DNA of 64,000 bases from Tigriopus japonicus (GCA_010645155.1 JAAGOF010000203.1:182300-246299), one strand, 5' to 3'; positions 33,130-43,866 are shown, counted from the first letter of the stretch. Translations and numbers: made by a program. Notes: generated from the letters alone by a model not told the origin.

Positions 33130-33860
33130 AAAGTTGAATTAAGTGGCTTTCGGTTTACTGGTCGAGGCCGGTTTCCACGCCGTGGATGATGGTAAGTAGC
33201 CAGAACCGGATGAACCTCTGAACCATCGAGAGGCTCTGAAGGTTCCGTTGCAAAACTTGGATGGGCAGATACCAACCCGACGATTCCAGAAGAATGAGCA
33301 TTGTTGGTAGCCAGTCTGAATGAAGCTACTTCGGTGTCTGCCCTTTCAGCAAGCTCGAGCAAGGACAACGAAGTTGCAGAGGCCAATCCAGGTTGTAAGG
33401 GAGCAGGCAACTTGCGTAAGAAAAGTTCACGCAGAAAGTTGGAAGGGGTAGAATTGTCATCAGGCCATATGGTTTGCATTGTGGCCAAGAGGTCAGATGG
33501 CCGAGAATCTCCCAGTACACAAGTCACTAGTTCTTGAACTCGCTCTGGCTGAGGTTTAAGGGTTGCCTTTAGTAACGCTGTCTTGAACGATGAGTATTCT
33601 GAATTGATTTGCGGGTTCTTGATATAGGCCCGTACTTTGCGAATAATTTCTGGCTCCAGAACGGAAACGGCATGATGGTAACGCGTAGCTTCAGCCGTAA
33701 TCCGGGCCGTGGCAAAAGCAGAATCGCATTGTAGAAACCACAATTCGGGATCAAATGCCATAAATTTTGGGAGCTTAATACCCACGTGGTGAATGGCTGC
33801 AGTTGTGGGAAGCCCATCAATGGGCGAGTGACCATCGGGGGTGGCCATTTTGCGGCTCAA
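33024..33860 (-). CDS. gag: Gypsy Gag
   Basis: 278 codons, starting MSRKMATPDGHSP; I favour the second Met (ATG at 33848) as also possible. The central part is typical of arthropod gypsy Gag (KFMAFDPELWFLQCDSAFA). The C-terminus has CFYHQRFGPAAKKCQPGC, a Cys-His-Cys-Cys arrangement instead of the usual CCHC knuckle, as described for the CsRn1 clade. It packages the element RNA. Confidence 0.88.
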   Translation of the reverse strand: MSRKMATPDGHSPIDGLPTTAAIHHVGIKLPKFMAFDPELWFLQCDSAFATARITAEATRYHHAVSVLEPEIIRKVRAYIKNPQINSEYSSFKTALLKATLKPQPERVQELVTCVLGDSRPSDLLATMQTIWPDDNSTPSNFLRELFLRKLPAPLQPGLASATSLSLLELAERADTEVASFRLATNNAHSSGIVGLVSAHPSFATEPSEPLDGSEVHPVLATYHHPRRGNRPRPVNRKPLNSTLCFYHQRFGPAAKKCQPGCQFQPPSTGNDRSTRFQ

Positions 33861-33891
33861 TTAGAAGGCTTGGAGGTGTTTGAAGGCTGTG

Positions 33892-33909
33892 ATCACGTCG
33901 GGGTCACCA
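33892..33909 (-). other. Gypsy primer-binding site (tRNA-Trp)
   Basis: 18 nt matching the 3' terminus of tRNA-Trp including CCA, three bases inside the 5' LTR. Confidence 0.85.
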
Positions 33910-33912
33910 ATT

Positions 33913-34023
33913 TGTAGCGATTGCTTCGATATTATCGGATTACGCCGGAAGGAACAATGCGGTTAGTTTGGTGTCATATATTCTTATATCTCGAGGTTGA
34001 GTTACTGCTGTCAGGGTGCTACA
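33913..34023 (-). repeat. Gypsy 5' LTR
   Basis: 111 bp; read as identical to the 3' LTR. A promoter is expected here but no element is obvious. Confidence 0.93.
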
Positions 34024-34284
34024 AAGCCAAATGACTAGATCTAGGGGGGTCAGATCTCATGTTTGTTGTTCAAAGGCTTGAATTTTGTTACACGAGGGAA
34101 TTTTTTTGTACCTTAATCTCATGTTTTTGATAAACCAAAAAATTAATCAAAATCGGAAATTTTTAAGAAATTTTATCAAGTTTGTTGAAGAGCAAGTCTA
34201 GGCTCCGACAAATCCTTAGCCATTTGGCCCCAAGAATCCCTAGCTGAATTCGTCCGACCGCACCAATCCATTTACAACAGAGAG

Positions 34285-34585
34285 TAATGATGTGAAATCT
34301 AGGATTCGGTAAGTTTTTTCACTGGACGTTGCAAGGTAAGGTCATCTAATGGAGAATTTGTGCTTTGCTCAAGTATTTAAGCAAGCACAAATTTGAGTTT
34401 GGTTTGCAACCTGCTCAGAAGTCACAAAAGTTAGGGACGCCTCTCGGTGCTCTTTGATGAAGAATCTTTTTTTGCAGGTTGGTAGACAGAGGGGAATACG
34501 ATTTCACAAAGGTTAATTGGTGACCCCGGCATAAAACATCACCTGAAAATTGCTTGCCCTGCCCAAGTACCAAGTCACATTACTA
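34285..34585 (+). mobile_element. MITE family c, copy 3
   Basis: TAATGATGTGAAATCTAGG... to ...CAAGTCACATTACTA. More diverged than copies 1-2; flanks do not give a clean octamer. Inside hAT element l. Confidence 0.8.
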
Positions 34586-34752
34586 GCAGGGATTTGTTCC
34601 ACTGAACAATCATGTGATTATGCAGGAATCAAAAACTGTCAAACATACCCGTAATAGTTGAAAAACCTTCAGAAATACCCGGAACAGTTAAAAATAGTCA
34701 AATTTAACCAAAATAGTCAAAAAAAGTCAAATAACTATTTCCCCCAGCCTTA

Positions 34753-34850
34753 ATTATGACATTAAGGTCATTGCTCCCAAAATCTAGCTGAACATCATCA
34801 CTAGAGTGCGTAGAAAAATTTAACAAAAAAAAAAAATAATTTACTCCAAA
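34753..34850 (-). pseudogene. LINE-C, 5'-most surviving part
   Basis: The minus strand reads QLDFGSNDLNVIIDDQKVLE, the segment just before the RT entry motif STSPGPDAY, which lies across the hAT element at 29260-29313. Confidence 0.7.
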
Positions 34851-35738
34851 AAGGCCAAAAAAATTTAAAAAAAAAAATTATTCCCCAACTGTATAAAAAA
34901 TGGTAATATTGAATTTAAAGATGCCTTTAGTCATTCTGGTAATCATTCTTTGTGATTCAGCTACAACTCAGCACATTTAGTTATTTCTGGCTAAATATTA
35001 AGGCCTTATTTTTTGGCATAGAAGAAATTTGAACTGAAGACAGGTGTGTTCAGCGTGTTCAACTGTTTAAGATCAAAAAGAGCTAAATACCTCAGTTTAG
35101 GGGCAAATTTTCGAGCTAAAAGAGCTATTTTTTTTTTTGAAAAAGAGTTAGAAAAGGTAAACTTCTTTTAAGCTGGTTCTATCTAGCTTAGTGAACTTGC
35201 CCTCTTGTTATTAGAAATGCCGCTATTTTCATTAATTAAGCTTTATCCGAACGTGTTTTTAAGCTTTTTGAACGTGTTAGGCTGACAAAATAACCGCGTG
35301 TTGGCCAACAAAGTTATGATATGAAGTTGTCAAAATGTTTCCAACTTATGTCAAACCGGCTTGACAAAGGAGAAAGGCAGAAAAGTGCTGTTTGATATCC
35401 TATTCAATCCTACATGTCAAGGGATTTATTAGCTAGCACGGAACCATATGTAAATATGATAACAGCTTGGATCAAAAGAGTGTGTACAAAATAGAGCCAA
35501 TCAAAATAGTGCCACTTCAAAATACAGCCAAATCAAAATAGAAGCAAATCATAAGAAAGTTGAGTTTGCACTTTTTTTGATTCACTCTTATCTCATAGGG
35601 TCCCAGCTAATACACAGATATGATGTTTGTTAAACGTATTACATTCTTTCTTCTTCCTCCTGAGTGATCAGATGTATTGTAAAAACTATTTGCAAAGTCA
35701 CTACAATAACCTGACGTGTTTTTTCTTTAATTTTTGCA
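34851..35738. other. Upstream region of gene B, no gene recognised
   Basis: AT-rich. 35470-35560 repeats GCCAATCAAAATAG-type units four times. 35731-35739 (TTTTTGCAG) is a good splice acceptor directly before the open frame of gene B, so a 5' non-coding exon may lie here. No core promoter identified. Confidence 0.4.
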
Positions 35739-35813
35739 GTGAGTGTGTTCAAGAGAAAGAACAGTACCAACATCTCCAGACACCGAAATCTGAAAAATCC
35801 GACTTGTGTTCCC

Positions 35814-36869
35814 ATGATGAGCCCGTGGAAACGTGCATGTTTTCTCGGTGCCTTGGTGCTTATTATATCACCATTTATGATTCAATACCATCCTCAATTT
35901 AGTGAACTCTTAAAGAGATCCAAGGTCGTCATCTTAAGTGAAAATGGGAGCCATAATGTTCAAGAATTGGACGGTATGACCGAAAAGATGCTGAACCTCA
36001 CACTCATCCAGAGTCAGCGAATTAGCTTACTAAACAGAGAGTGTCAACGACATAAACCTGAATTACTTCGAGGTCGTTACTCACCTTCTAGATTCCATCT
36101 ATTTCTAATGGAACCTCGAACTGGTTTGGCCTATTGCCACGTCCCCAAGGTGGCCAGTACATTTTGGTACTCTGTATTTTCGACCATAATACCTGGTGCT
36201 CCTAAAAACTTGCCTCTTTATAGACTACATTCAACCATGTTGAAATTGTCCCAACCTGTGCCGACATTGCCTGATAATGCATACAAAATGATCTTTGTTC
36301 GTCACCCTTTGAAGAGATTGGTGTCGGCTTATGTGGAAAAATTTGTGAAAACCAATGAAACTTTGTTCATTAAACCTCTCAAGGAATTTATGCGAAAACA
36401 ACATGGGCATTCAAAAGCAACGGACATCAGCTTTCCAAACTTGGTCAATTTTGTCATCCATGAGCTACAAGGCAATCTTCACAGCCATGGAACTCATCAT
36501 TGGATCCCTTATACGAGCATATGCCGAATCTGCGAGACGAGGTGAGGTCATCCAAAATATTGGTTGGATTTTTTAAGGATTGTCTGATTGTCTTTGTTCC
36601 TTAGAATCGATTTTATTGGGCTTTTGGAAACTTTGGACGAGGATGTTGAATTCCTCATCGAGTTGTTCCCAAGACTGAAGGGTTTTGTCCCTACAAAACA
36701 TAACGATGTCAGTCACCCTTTGGAATACAATCGGGGTCTTCAGAATGATGAGAATCGAACCAGAGCCTATCTGTCCCAACTAGACCACGAGACAAGAGAA
36801 GATTTACTCCAGATCTACAAAATAGATTGCCAACTATTTGGATATGATTGCAACAAATATTGGTCGTGA
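35814..36869 (+). CDS. Carbohydrate sulfotransferase B (HNK-1/CHST8-14 family), two exons
   Basis: Exon 1 35814-36541 and exon 2 36605-36869 (donor AG|GTGAGG, acceptor TTCCTTAG|A; intron only 63 nt) give about 330 residues. I chose ATG 35814/35817 because MSPWKR aligns with the start of gene A and directly precedes the membrane anchor (ACFLGALVLIISPFMI). The frame stays open upstream to a splice acceptor at 35739, so a longer N-terminus is possible. PAPS-binding motifs are YCHVPKVASTFW and FVRHPLKRLVSAY; exon 2 has FIGLLETLDEDVEFL and ends LFGYDCNKYWS. Exon 2 is 265 nt in all three copies. A Golgi glycan sulfotransferase; the acceptor is unknown. All expected motifs are intact. Confidence 0.87.
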
Positions 36870-37204
36870 ACACGACCAATCAAAGAAGGTAATGGAGAGT
36901 TCAAACGCCAAGCAAAAACAAGAATCCAAACAAAAGGACAATATGTTGAAAAAACATTCCAAAGAAGATCCATTTTTGCTAGGGGCCTTGTCATCAGAAA
37001 AATGCAAGTGGCGCAGATTGATTCCGGCAAAAACTGTTTCATGCTGTCAAATAGTTTTGCCAAGTGTTGCCTCATTGGTTTTGTTTGCTTTTAGGGGTCA
37101 AAAAGTGACTTAAAAAAGAATATGAGTTGACTAAGAGTCAGCGTAGAGACGTAAATTATAATTAAAAAATGACGAGACTGCTGATTTGGTCATTAGTTTC
37201 ATGC

Positions 37205-37351
37205 ATGCAAAATATGAGTATTCCACTAAAAAGGTGCAGAAAATACCTCGTGTTTGCTTCAATTTTTTCAAGCGTTAGCATCTTATTTAGTGTCTACCAT
37301 GGTTTTAAGCCGAGTTCTGAAGGAAGCAAATTTCTTAAAACGTTAAAATAA
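37205..37351 (+). pseudogene. Possible N-terminal (membrane anchor) piece of sulfotransferase C
   Basis: The frame from MQNMSIPLKRCRK has a basic cytosolic tail then a hydrophobic segment (YLVFASIFSSVSILFSVYHGF) and a Ser/Lys-rich stem before a stop. This is the layout of the A and B N-termini. It lies between gene B and the broken exon of C, so it may be C's first part, cut off by the TA-MITE at 37608. Sequence identity to A/B is low, so this is an inference. Confidence 0.35.
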
Positions 37352-37607
37352 GTTTATCAAAAGTACCAAATGCAAGGGGAAGAAAGAGCAGGGGAAGGGT
37401 ATGAACGTAGGTAAAAAGGAAATATATTTCACTGCCAAATTATACAAATGTGCAAATCAATGCATGCAAATCGAACTATCATCTGCATTGAGCATCTTTG
37501 TGTAATTTGGGAGAAGCGAAGCCTACACAGGGGGCCACATGTACAAAACTCAAAGCGTTTCAAAATTTTGCCTTCTATGAACACACTAATTTGGCAAGTT
37601 TCAATGT

Positions 37608-37889
37608 ATTAGTTCAGTCGGACGAATTCAGTTAATGATTCTTGGGGCCAAATAACTAGAGGAGGGGTGGGTCAAATCTCAAGCTTTGTTGTTCACAGGT
37701 TTGAATTTTGTTACACAAGGGAAAACTTCGTTTGTTGCCATTGATCCCATGCTGTTAATAAACCAAATTTCAATCAGGCTCGGGAAAACGATCTTTTATC
37801 AAATTTGTTGAAGGGCAAGTCTAAGCTCCAATACATCCCTAGTGATTTGGCCCCAAGAATCGCTAGTGAATTTGTCCGACCGAACTAAT
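37608..37889. mobile_element. TA-type MITE, uninterrupted copy (about 282 bp)
   Basis: Ends ATTAGTTCAGTCGGACGAAT and its inverse; TIR similarity extends to about 60 bp (to ...TTCTTGGGGCCAAAT). It supplies the empty-site view of the gypsy insertion (here GGGGCCAAATAACTAG, without gypsy). Confidence 0.8.
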
Positions 37890-38101
37890 CCATTAGTTGC
37901 TGAGACTGAACGGCCCTTTCTGCCTGTAATGAAAATTCCTGAGGTCGAGGTCGTTACTCACCCTCTAGATTCCATCTATTATTAATGGAACCTCGGACTG
38001 GTTTGGCCTATTGCCACGTCCCCAAGGTGGCCAGTACATTTTGGTACTCTGTATTTTCGACCATAATACCTGGTGCTCCTAAAAACTTAACTGTTTCTAA
38101 G

Positions 38102-38399
38102 TACTGATGTGTTTCGAGTTGGATTTTTGGTCGAGTTTTGCCACTTTGGATTTTAAGGTCAAAAAGTTGACCCCCAACTAATCTTCTCAACTAGAGACGC
38201 CATAAAATATGTCAGCACTGCCAACTCGAAATCCAAAAGTATAACTACTGATGGAACTCGAAATCGAACTAGTTCGAGCGTTGCCAAATTGGTCCCTGTT
38301 AAGGTCTTTTTAAAAACGTTCAATACAACCTGCCCTAATCAACAATGATAAACTTCCGAGTAAAAAATGGCAGCACTCCCGGTTCGAAACACATCACTA
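38102..38399. mobile_element. hAT-type MITE d inside sulfotransferase exon (298 bp)
   Basis: Ends TACTGATGTGTTTCGAG and CGAAACACATCACTA; perfect 8-bp duplication TTTCTAAG (38094-38101, 38400-38407). Removing it and one octamer rejoins the exon in frame. Confidence 0.92.
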
Positions 38400-38766
38400 T
38401 TTCTAAGCTACATTCAACAATGATGACGTTGTCCAAAGGTGTCGACGACTTACCAGAAAATGCATTCAAAATGATATTTGTTCGCCATCCTTTGAAGAGG
38501 TTGGTGTCAGCATATGTGGCAAAGTTTCTGAAACTTAAGGAAGATCGCTTTATCCAACCTGTTCTGGAGTTTATACGAAAAGTGCATGCCAAAAAATCTG
38601 TATATTCAACGACTTTGGAAGTGAATTTTCCAAACATTGTCAAGTTTGTTATTCATGAGATACAAGGCAAGCATCTTAGCTTTGGAACTCATCATTGGAT
38701 CCCTTACACAAGTTTATGCCGAATTTGTGAGACGAGGTGAGATCATCTAGAAATTGGTCGAGTCAA

Positions 38767-39420
38767 TGGGACACTGTAATCGCATGCGTTTTCTTTTCTT
38801 ACCGCTGGAGCCACCACCCCAACTTCAATCCGACTGTCTTAGCTTGGAAGAAGCGAGAGTGCTTCAGTTAGAACGTGATAAATCCCTCCTGTGAAAGGCC
38901 TTTTGCCAAAATGAGAACAGAATTAATTAGGGTAGAGACATATCTAAGTCATCAAACAATCACTCTCAACATTGGTTGACAAAATGCCGAGCATTTTACG
39001 ATCAAAATGATAGTGATGATTTCACTTTTCCTCACACTCCAGCCTCAGCTGCCGCGTCTCGTCTGCCTTCGAGAAGAGAGCAAGAAATTTTGAAATTTCC
39101 CGCAAAGGTAAAGGAGCGCAGACTGGCAGATGGGCAAAGTAGGGCTGGACTGTGAAGAAGCATAATATCATCGCTATCATTTTGATCGTAAAATCCTCAG
39201 CATTTTGTCAACCAATGTTGAGAGTGATTGTTTCATGACTTAGATATGTCTCTACCCCAGTCAATTCTGTTCTCATTTTGGCAAAAGGCCTTTCACAGGA
39301 GGGATTTATCACGTTTTAACTGAAGCACTCTTGCTTCTTCCAAGCTAAGACAGGCGGATTGAAGTTGGGGTGGTGGCTCACGCGGTAAGAAAAGAAAACG
39401 CATGTGATTACAGTGTCCCA
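38767..39420. mobile_element. Foldback element with about 254-bp arms in intron of C-D
   Basis: Arms 38767-39020 and 39167-39420 are inverted copies (TGGGACACTGTAAT.. outside), separated by about 146 bp of GC-richer DNA. The intron of gene A shows the site without it (GTCGAGTCA joined to CTTGCATG). No clear target duplication. Confidence 0.85.
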
Positions 39421-39600
39421 TTGCAAGCAGGGTTGCTTCAATTCCGCCCGGAAATTCAACCCAAAAAAAACGAGCAAGAGTAGTTTCGTTCACCCTCCCA
39501 AAACAGTGCTTTCACCCGATGCTCCAAGTTACGTGCCTGGTTAACTCAGAAATTACTTTACTGATGGCTGCATGACCCAGAGTGCATACGCCCACACGGT

Positions 39601-40075
39601 GTTTTTGCCCGTGACCTATTTAAAGTCATTTTCAAATTCCAGATAATTTTGAGACCACTTTTGAGATGTGAACGCAATGCAGAACATTTATTTGAATTCG
39701 GTTAAATAGATCACGGGCAAAAACTTTGATGTACTAAGAGCAGTGCTGCTCTGAAATATTTCGGAAATCTATTTCGCGGATCTTTTTTCAAAGGCTTTTT
39801 CGTTTAGCATTCTCGAAGGACAAAACGGGAGGGTTGTTACATCAATTTAGACAAACGGCTTGGTAGAATTTGACAATATTTTAGGTAAACTCACCCATAA
39901 AGCTACTTGAGAATTGACTGGAAGAAAATGTTCAAAAAATGTTTTTAAGTATGTTTTAAGTGACCTTATATCGTGTTTTTGCCCGTGGTCTAATTAACAG
40001 AATCTAGATACAAATGCAGTATTGCATTCACACGTCAAAACTGGTCTCAAAAGTTGTTGGAATTTAAAAATGACT
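39601..40075. repeat. Inverted pair of TTTTTGCCCGTG repeats
   Basis: 39601-39725 has inverted ends (GTTTTTGCCCGTGACC / inverse), and its reverse complement matches 39976-40075. Relatives occur at 42118-42200, 52020-52110 and 62210-62275. A dispersed family whose full form I cannot define. Confidence 0.6.
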
Positions 40076-40204
40076 TCTCACGCTCAAATAAACGCCGTGC
40101 CCAAACAAGGCAAACACTTTGATTTGTTAATAGTTCGTAGAGACACTCTACGGAATCGGAAACTAATCGGATTAGTACAAACTCATTCTCAAAGATGTCA
40201 GGAT

Positions 40205-40325
40205 TACCTCACATCCGTATTCGCCTCTGTCTACCAATCTCCATAAACTGGTTTTTTTTTTTTTCATAAAAGAGCACCAAAGGGGCCCTTTACTTTGTGA
40301 CTTTTGAGCAGGGTTGCTAACAGTA
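40205..40325 (-). repeat. MITE family c, partial copy
   Basis: Follows 43180-43270 (CTACCAATCTCCATAAACTGG... GACTTTTGAGCAGGGTTGC) without ends. Confidence 0.6.
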
Positions 40326-40739
40326 TTGCCAGAGCTTGTTGGCCAGAAATCACAAAATTTTTCGGGAAACCACTAGATTTTGTCACCAGATTTTTCCTGT
40401 AAGAGAAAATCACGAGCACTTATGAAGCAAACCACTAGATTTATTCGCTATATTTAGGAGCACACAAAATTGGAACTCGTTTTGGAGAAAAATTTGCAGA
40501 TATCTGTCAATGCCAACCAGCACGCATGCTTATAAAACATTCGACATTTATTTTATCATAATAAATTGTAATAGTAAAAAATGATTATTTGAGAAAATTT
40601 ATTTACTAAAACTTCCGTAACTTTAGGAAATTTACGCTTCTCCGATTTACGTGGATTTTTCACATTTTTTGGTTTCAAATACAATTGTCTCGGGGAAGAA
40701 GTTATTTGTCAAAAAATATTTATTTCTTCACAAAAAATC

Positions 40740-41075
40740 GTTTTGTGCCTCTTCTCAAGTTGTCTAGACAAGCCTGTAAACAGAAATTTGGTTACCTGTA
40801 CTGCAGAACCAACTTGAAAATAAGGATCAGGAGTCTTCCAATTTATCTTTTTTAAGTCAGGAAAGTAGGCAAATTCAGCTGTCAAAATCAGCTGTCTTTG
40901 AACCCCAAAATTGGATGTTTTTTTCCAAAAAATGCTAGAATAATACTAAAATGCTATGCAAATTTTTTGATTCTAGAGCGTTTCAAATAATGCTAGAAAA
41001 ATGCTGAAAATCCGAGTAATACTAATCAAAATTCTGCATATTGTCGCTCCAAAAAAAGTTGGCCACCCTGAACCA
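40740..41075 (-). mobile_element. hAT h-related element end
   Basis: On the minus strand it begins CAGGGTGGCCAAC and follows 8316-8490 and then 9806-9910. The opposite end was not found. Confidence 0.65.
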
Positions 41076-41485
41076 AAGGTCAGCTGGGCGCTGAAAATTG
41101 TCCGACAAATCTTAAGCCGAGTCTGGCTGAACATAGCCACTCTAGAACTCTGTGGTTTGACCAGATCCCAACCAAGTTGTAAAGCTAAATTATCGAAAAA
41201 GGAGGAACTAGCTCGGGGCAAAAAAAAAACTAGTTTCGTAACAAAAATAAACAAAAAAGGCTAGTAATGAGATATCAAAAGAGCACGTTTATTTCAATAT
41301 GGAGTCGGAGAAGAAGTGGTTGGACCGGTTGGACTTAAGTAGGTTGGACCAAGTGGTAGAACAAGAATAACCGGTATTGGAAGAGGTAGAGGAAGTAGGT
41401 TTAGGAAGGAGGAAATTGGAGGGCGTTGAAGGGAGAATGTATTTATCAGCTAGCTGAACAATTTTCCCAGTCCCTGACTGATCAG
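41076..41485. other. Unassigned, left flank of hAT a1
   Basis: A GGTTGGACC/GGAAGAGGTAGAGG-type simple-sequence part at 41300-41430. The last ~70 bp may belong to the Helitron-type helicase that resumes at 42612, but no motif proves it. Confidence 0.35.
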
Positions 41486-42611
41486 TAGGGACGCGCAGAA
41501 AGTGTAAATAATCTTACCCTTTTAGTTACCAAAAGTTGCAAAAAAATATGCCCAAAATGGCAAAATAAAGTGCAGAAAAATGTTGAAAGTGCAAGTAAAT
41601 GTCAAAAAAGAGCAAATAAATGTAAAATAAGAGCAAATAAATGTCAAAAAGAGCAAATAGGTGTCAGAAAAGAGCAAAGAAATGTCAAAAAAGAGAGCAA
41701 ATAACTTGCATTTGGATTTAAAACGTCATTCATGGAGTACCCACGGCTCTTAATTGAGCAGGAGAAGTCATTTACAAGTTCTAAAGACATTTGAGACGAG
41801 TTTGAGGTGAAGAGACAATGCGGCACAAGTAATAGAGTTCTATTAATTAGGTCACTAGCAAAAAGGATGTAAAGTCATGAAAAATACTCTAGTCAACAAT
41901 CTTCTGAATTTTTCATTCCTAAGGTGGTCTCATGGATGTATGTACCTAAAATATTGTCGAAATATATTTAGCAACTGTTTTATATGGCTTTACATCACTC
42001 CGTTTTTGTCCTTCAAGTTGTTAAAAAATGGACATTGAAATTTGAACAGAAAAAAACCCTTGTGTGCCTAACAATTGCATCAAAGAAAATAGTCATAAAT
42101 GTGTTTTAAGCATGTTTTTAGTGACACTACTTCAATATTTGGCCCATGGCCTAATTACCAGAACTCAATTTCAAATGTGGCATTCATTGTCTCTTCACAT
42201 GTATATTGTTTGTAGATCCTTCCATTACCATAACATGAGTTTCTTTAGGTTTCCTATATGTTGGTTGCATGCAATGAGATTCTTTTGTCTAATCTTTAGT
42301 TTAGTAAACAGGATGTTATAGTTAAAGCCAAGATGGTGAATAAAGTATGAGGTTTGCGTGTGAAATGCACATATTTCTTCAAGGTGCTAGGAATGGTTGA
42401 CTGCAAATGCAAGCTTTTTCGACTAGTTCAAAATTTGATCTTGAAACTAAAAATTCTTTCAAAAGCCCCTACATTTTTTTAACAATTTGTCAATTTTGGC
42501 CAAAAACGTAAATAAAAAGTGCAAATAAAGGTGAAAAGTGCAAAAGTGCAAAAGTGCAGAAAAATGAGTTTATGTTATCAAAAATCTTTTTACACTATTT
42601 GCCCGTCCCTA
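41486..42611. mobile_element. hAT-type element a1 (1126 bp)
   Basis: Ends TAGGGACGCGCAGAAAGTGT and ACACTATTTGCCCGTCCCTA; perfect 8-bp duplication CTGATCAG (41478-41485, 42612-42619), itself a palindrome. The interior is rich in AAAAGTGCAAATAAA. Same family as 47729-48367. It lies within helicase-derived sequence. No transposase. Confidence 0.92.
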
Positions 42612-42800
42612 CTGATCAGCCATCATTGAACGCTTGACCCTTACTCTTCATGAGGAATTAGATCATGAAAGGCATGCTCTAGAACGGGAAGTGACTGCCA
42701 AATATCCAACCCTCAATGAGGCCCAAAAATTGGTCTTCAATACAATCATGGTGTCCGTGGAGCTAAACAAAGTGCCTCAAATGTTGACTGAGTGTTGTTG
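42612..42800 (+). pseudogene. PIF1/Helitron-type helicase, N-terminal fragment
   Basis: Reads IIERLTLTLHEELDHERHAL then EREVTAKYPTLNEAQKLVFN, the Q-motif region that precedes Walker A in PIF1-like helicases of Helitrons. Walker A itself is not found before the sequence breaks up at about 42800. The helicase resumes at 45276. Confidence 0.6.
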
Positions 42801-43093
42801 ATGAACCTGTGGTGGTTTTTGGTTGAAATTATTGTTAAAATCCCTTTCAAATTGGCATGGAAACCTGACTACTGAAAAGGTAATTCAGGCATGATATATG
42901 CCAAAATTCATCAGAAAAACACTAAGAGTTATATTTGGAGTTCCACCATCAACATTTTAGGCACTTGTCCAAAAAAGATGAATGACCGTTGCAATCTACA
43001 AAAATATGTGTATCGTGGGAACTGCGAGTTGTTGCCGTATGAAATCCGCTAGATGGCGCACTTTATGACCCTACTCTGTGCTCTAGTTCACAC

Positions 43094-43388
43094 TAGTGAT
43101 ATGACTTGGGCGCTTGGGCAAGCTTTTTTCGTGACATCGTACACTGGGGTCGCCAATTTACCTTCAGTGTGGTATTCCCTTCTGCCTACCTATCTTCATA
43201 AACCGGTTTTTCATTAAGAAGCACTGAAAGGCGCCCCTGACTTTTGAAACTTTGGATCAGGGTTGCAAATTAACCTCAAATTTATGTTTGCTGGAGTTGG
43301 TTAGCAAAACATAAAATCTCACCTAGGTGAGCCTTCCTTGCAACCTCCCGAGAAAAAAACTAGCCCAAGCCCAGATTTCAAATCACTA
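43094..43388 (-). mobile_element. MITE family c, copy 4
   Basis: Ends TAGTGATATGACTTGGGCGC and GCCCAGATTTCAAATCACTA; flanks GTTCACAC and GTTTACAC agree at 7 of 8. Opposite orientation to copies 1-3. Confidence 0.88.
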
Positions 43389-43866
43389 GTTTACACTACA
43401 GGGTGACACATTAATCTTTGCCTGTTGGCAATCATAACAAAATCACTTATTTTGGCCTTACTAATTGCAAACGAAGAAGGTTTACACAATGAAATATGAT
43501 TATCAGTCATTTACAAACTACTTTAATATTATACACATTTTTGTCAGGTTGTAGAAAAACACCAAAATTAATTGATTCCTTAAGGCTCTGTTCTTTGATA
43601 AAAGTTGATGTGCCCCTGATTTGATAAGCACCCAAAGGACGATATACAATTGCCCTTTTATGGTTGGTTTCCGTGGATTCAAATTTTGATGATGGTTCAA
43701 TGATCGTCAAAAGAGGAAATCAGGTTTTATAACATGATGTGAATTCTGTTTGAGTCGGGTTGCATGAGTGTTGGAAAAATCCAATGGAGGTTTTCAAATG
43801 TCTGGATGCAATTTAGGCCTTTGGGACCGTCAGAAGACATTTGCATCAACTAATTTTGACAAACTA

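Larger units (their letters stand above)
29556..34023 (-). mobile_element. Complete Ty3/gypsy LTR retrotransposon, CsRn1-like
   Basis: Two LTRs of 111 bp (29556-29666, 33913-34023), which read as identical here, enclose gag and pol on the minus strand. A 4-bp target duplication AAGC flanks it (29552-29555, 34024-34027); the related MITE at 37608 shows the uninterrupted site. The primer-binding site (33892-33909 on plus) matches the 3' end of eukaryotic tRNA-Trp, characteristic of the CsRn1 clade. A polypurine tract (poly-G/A, 29671-29690) precedes the 3' LTR. No env frame. It looks recent and possibly competent; the LTRs are unusually short. Confidence 0.92.
29509..34273. mobile_element. TA-type MITE, copy interrupted by gypsy
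   Basis: Left part 29509-29555 and right part 34028-34273 match the continuous copy at 37608-37889. TIRs begin AATGGAT..GTGCGGTCGGA and are flanked by TA, suggesting a Tc1/mariner-type MITE. The gypsy element lies inside. Confidence 0.7.
29314..34752. mobile_element. hAT-type element l interrupting LINE-C, carrying nested insertions
   Basis: Left end TAGGGCTGGGGGAAA, right end TTTCCCCCAGCCTTA (inverted, one mismatch). Perfect 8-bp ATTATGAC at 29306-29313 and 34753-34760. Removing it restores LINE-C reading (VIIDDQKVLEQIHRLKYSTS across the joint). Its own DNA is AT-rich with repeated AAAATAGT(C/T) motifs near both ends (29330-29420, 34640-34745). It contains the TA-MITE, the gypsy element and a MITE c copy. 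No transposase seen. Confidence 0.88.

Noticed and set aside
29846..33537. Many plus-strand open frames of 60-100 codons
   Set aside because: Antisense shadows of the gypsy gag and pol genes.
29556..34023. Endogenous retrovirus with env
   Set aside because: No envelope frame follows pol; gag and pol fill the space between the LTRs. The BEL element likewise lacks env.
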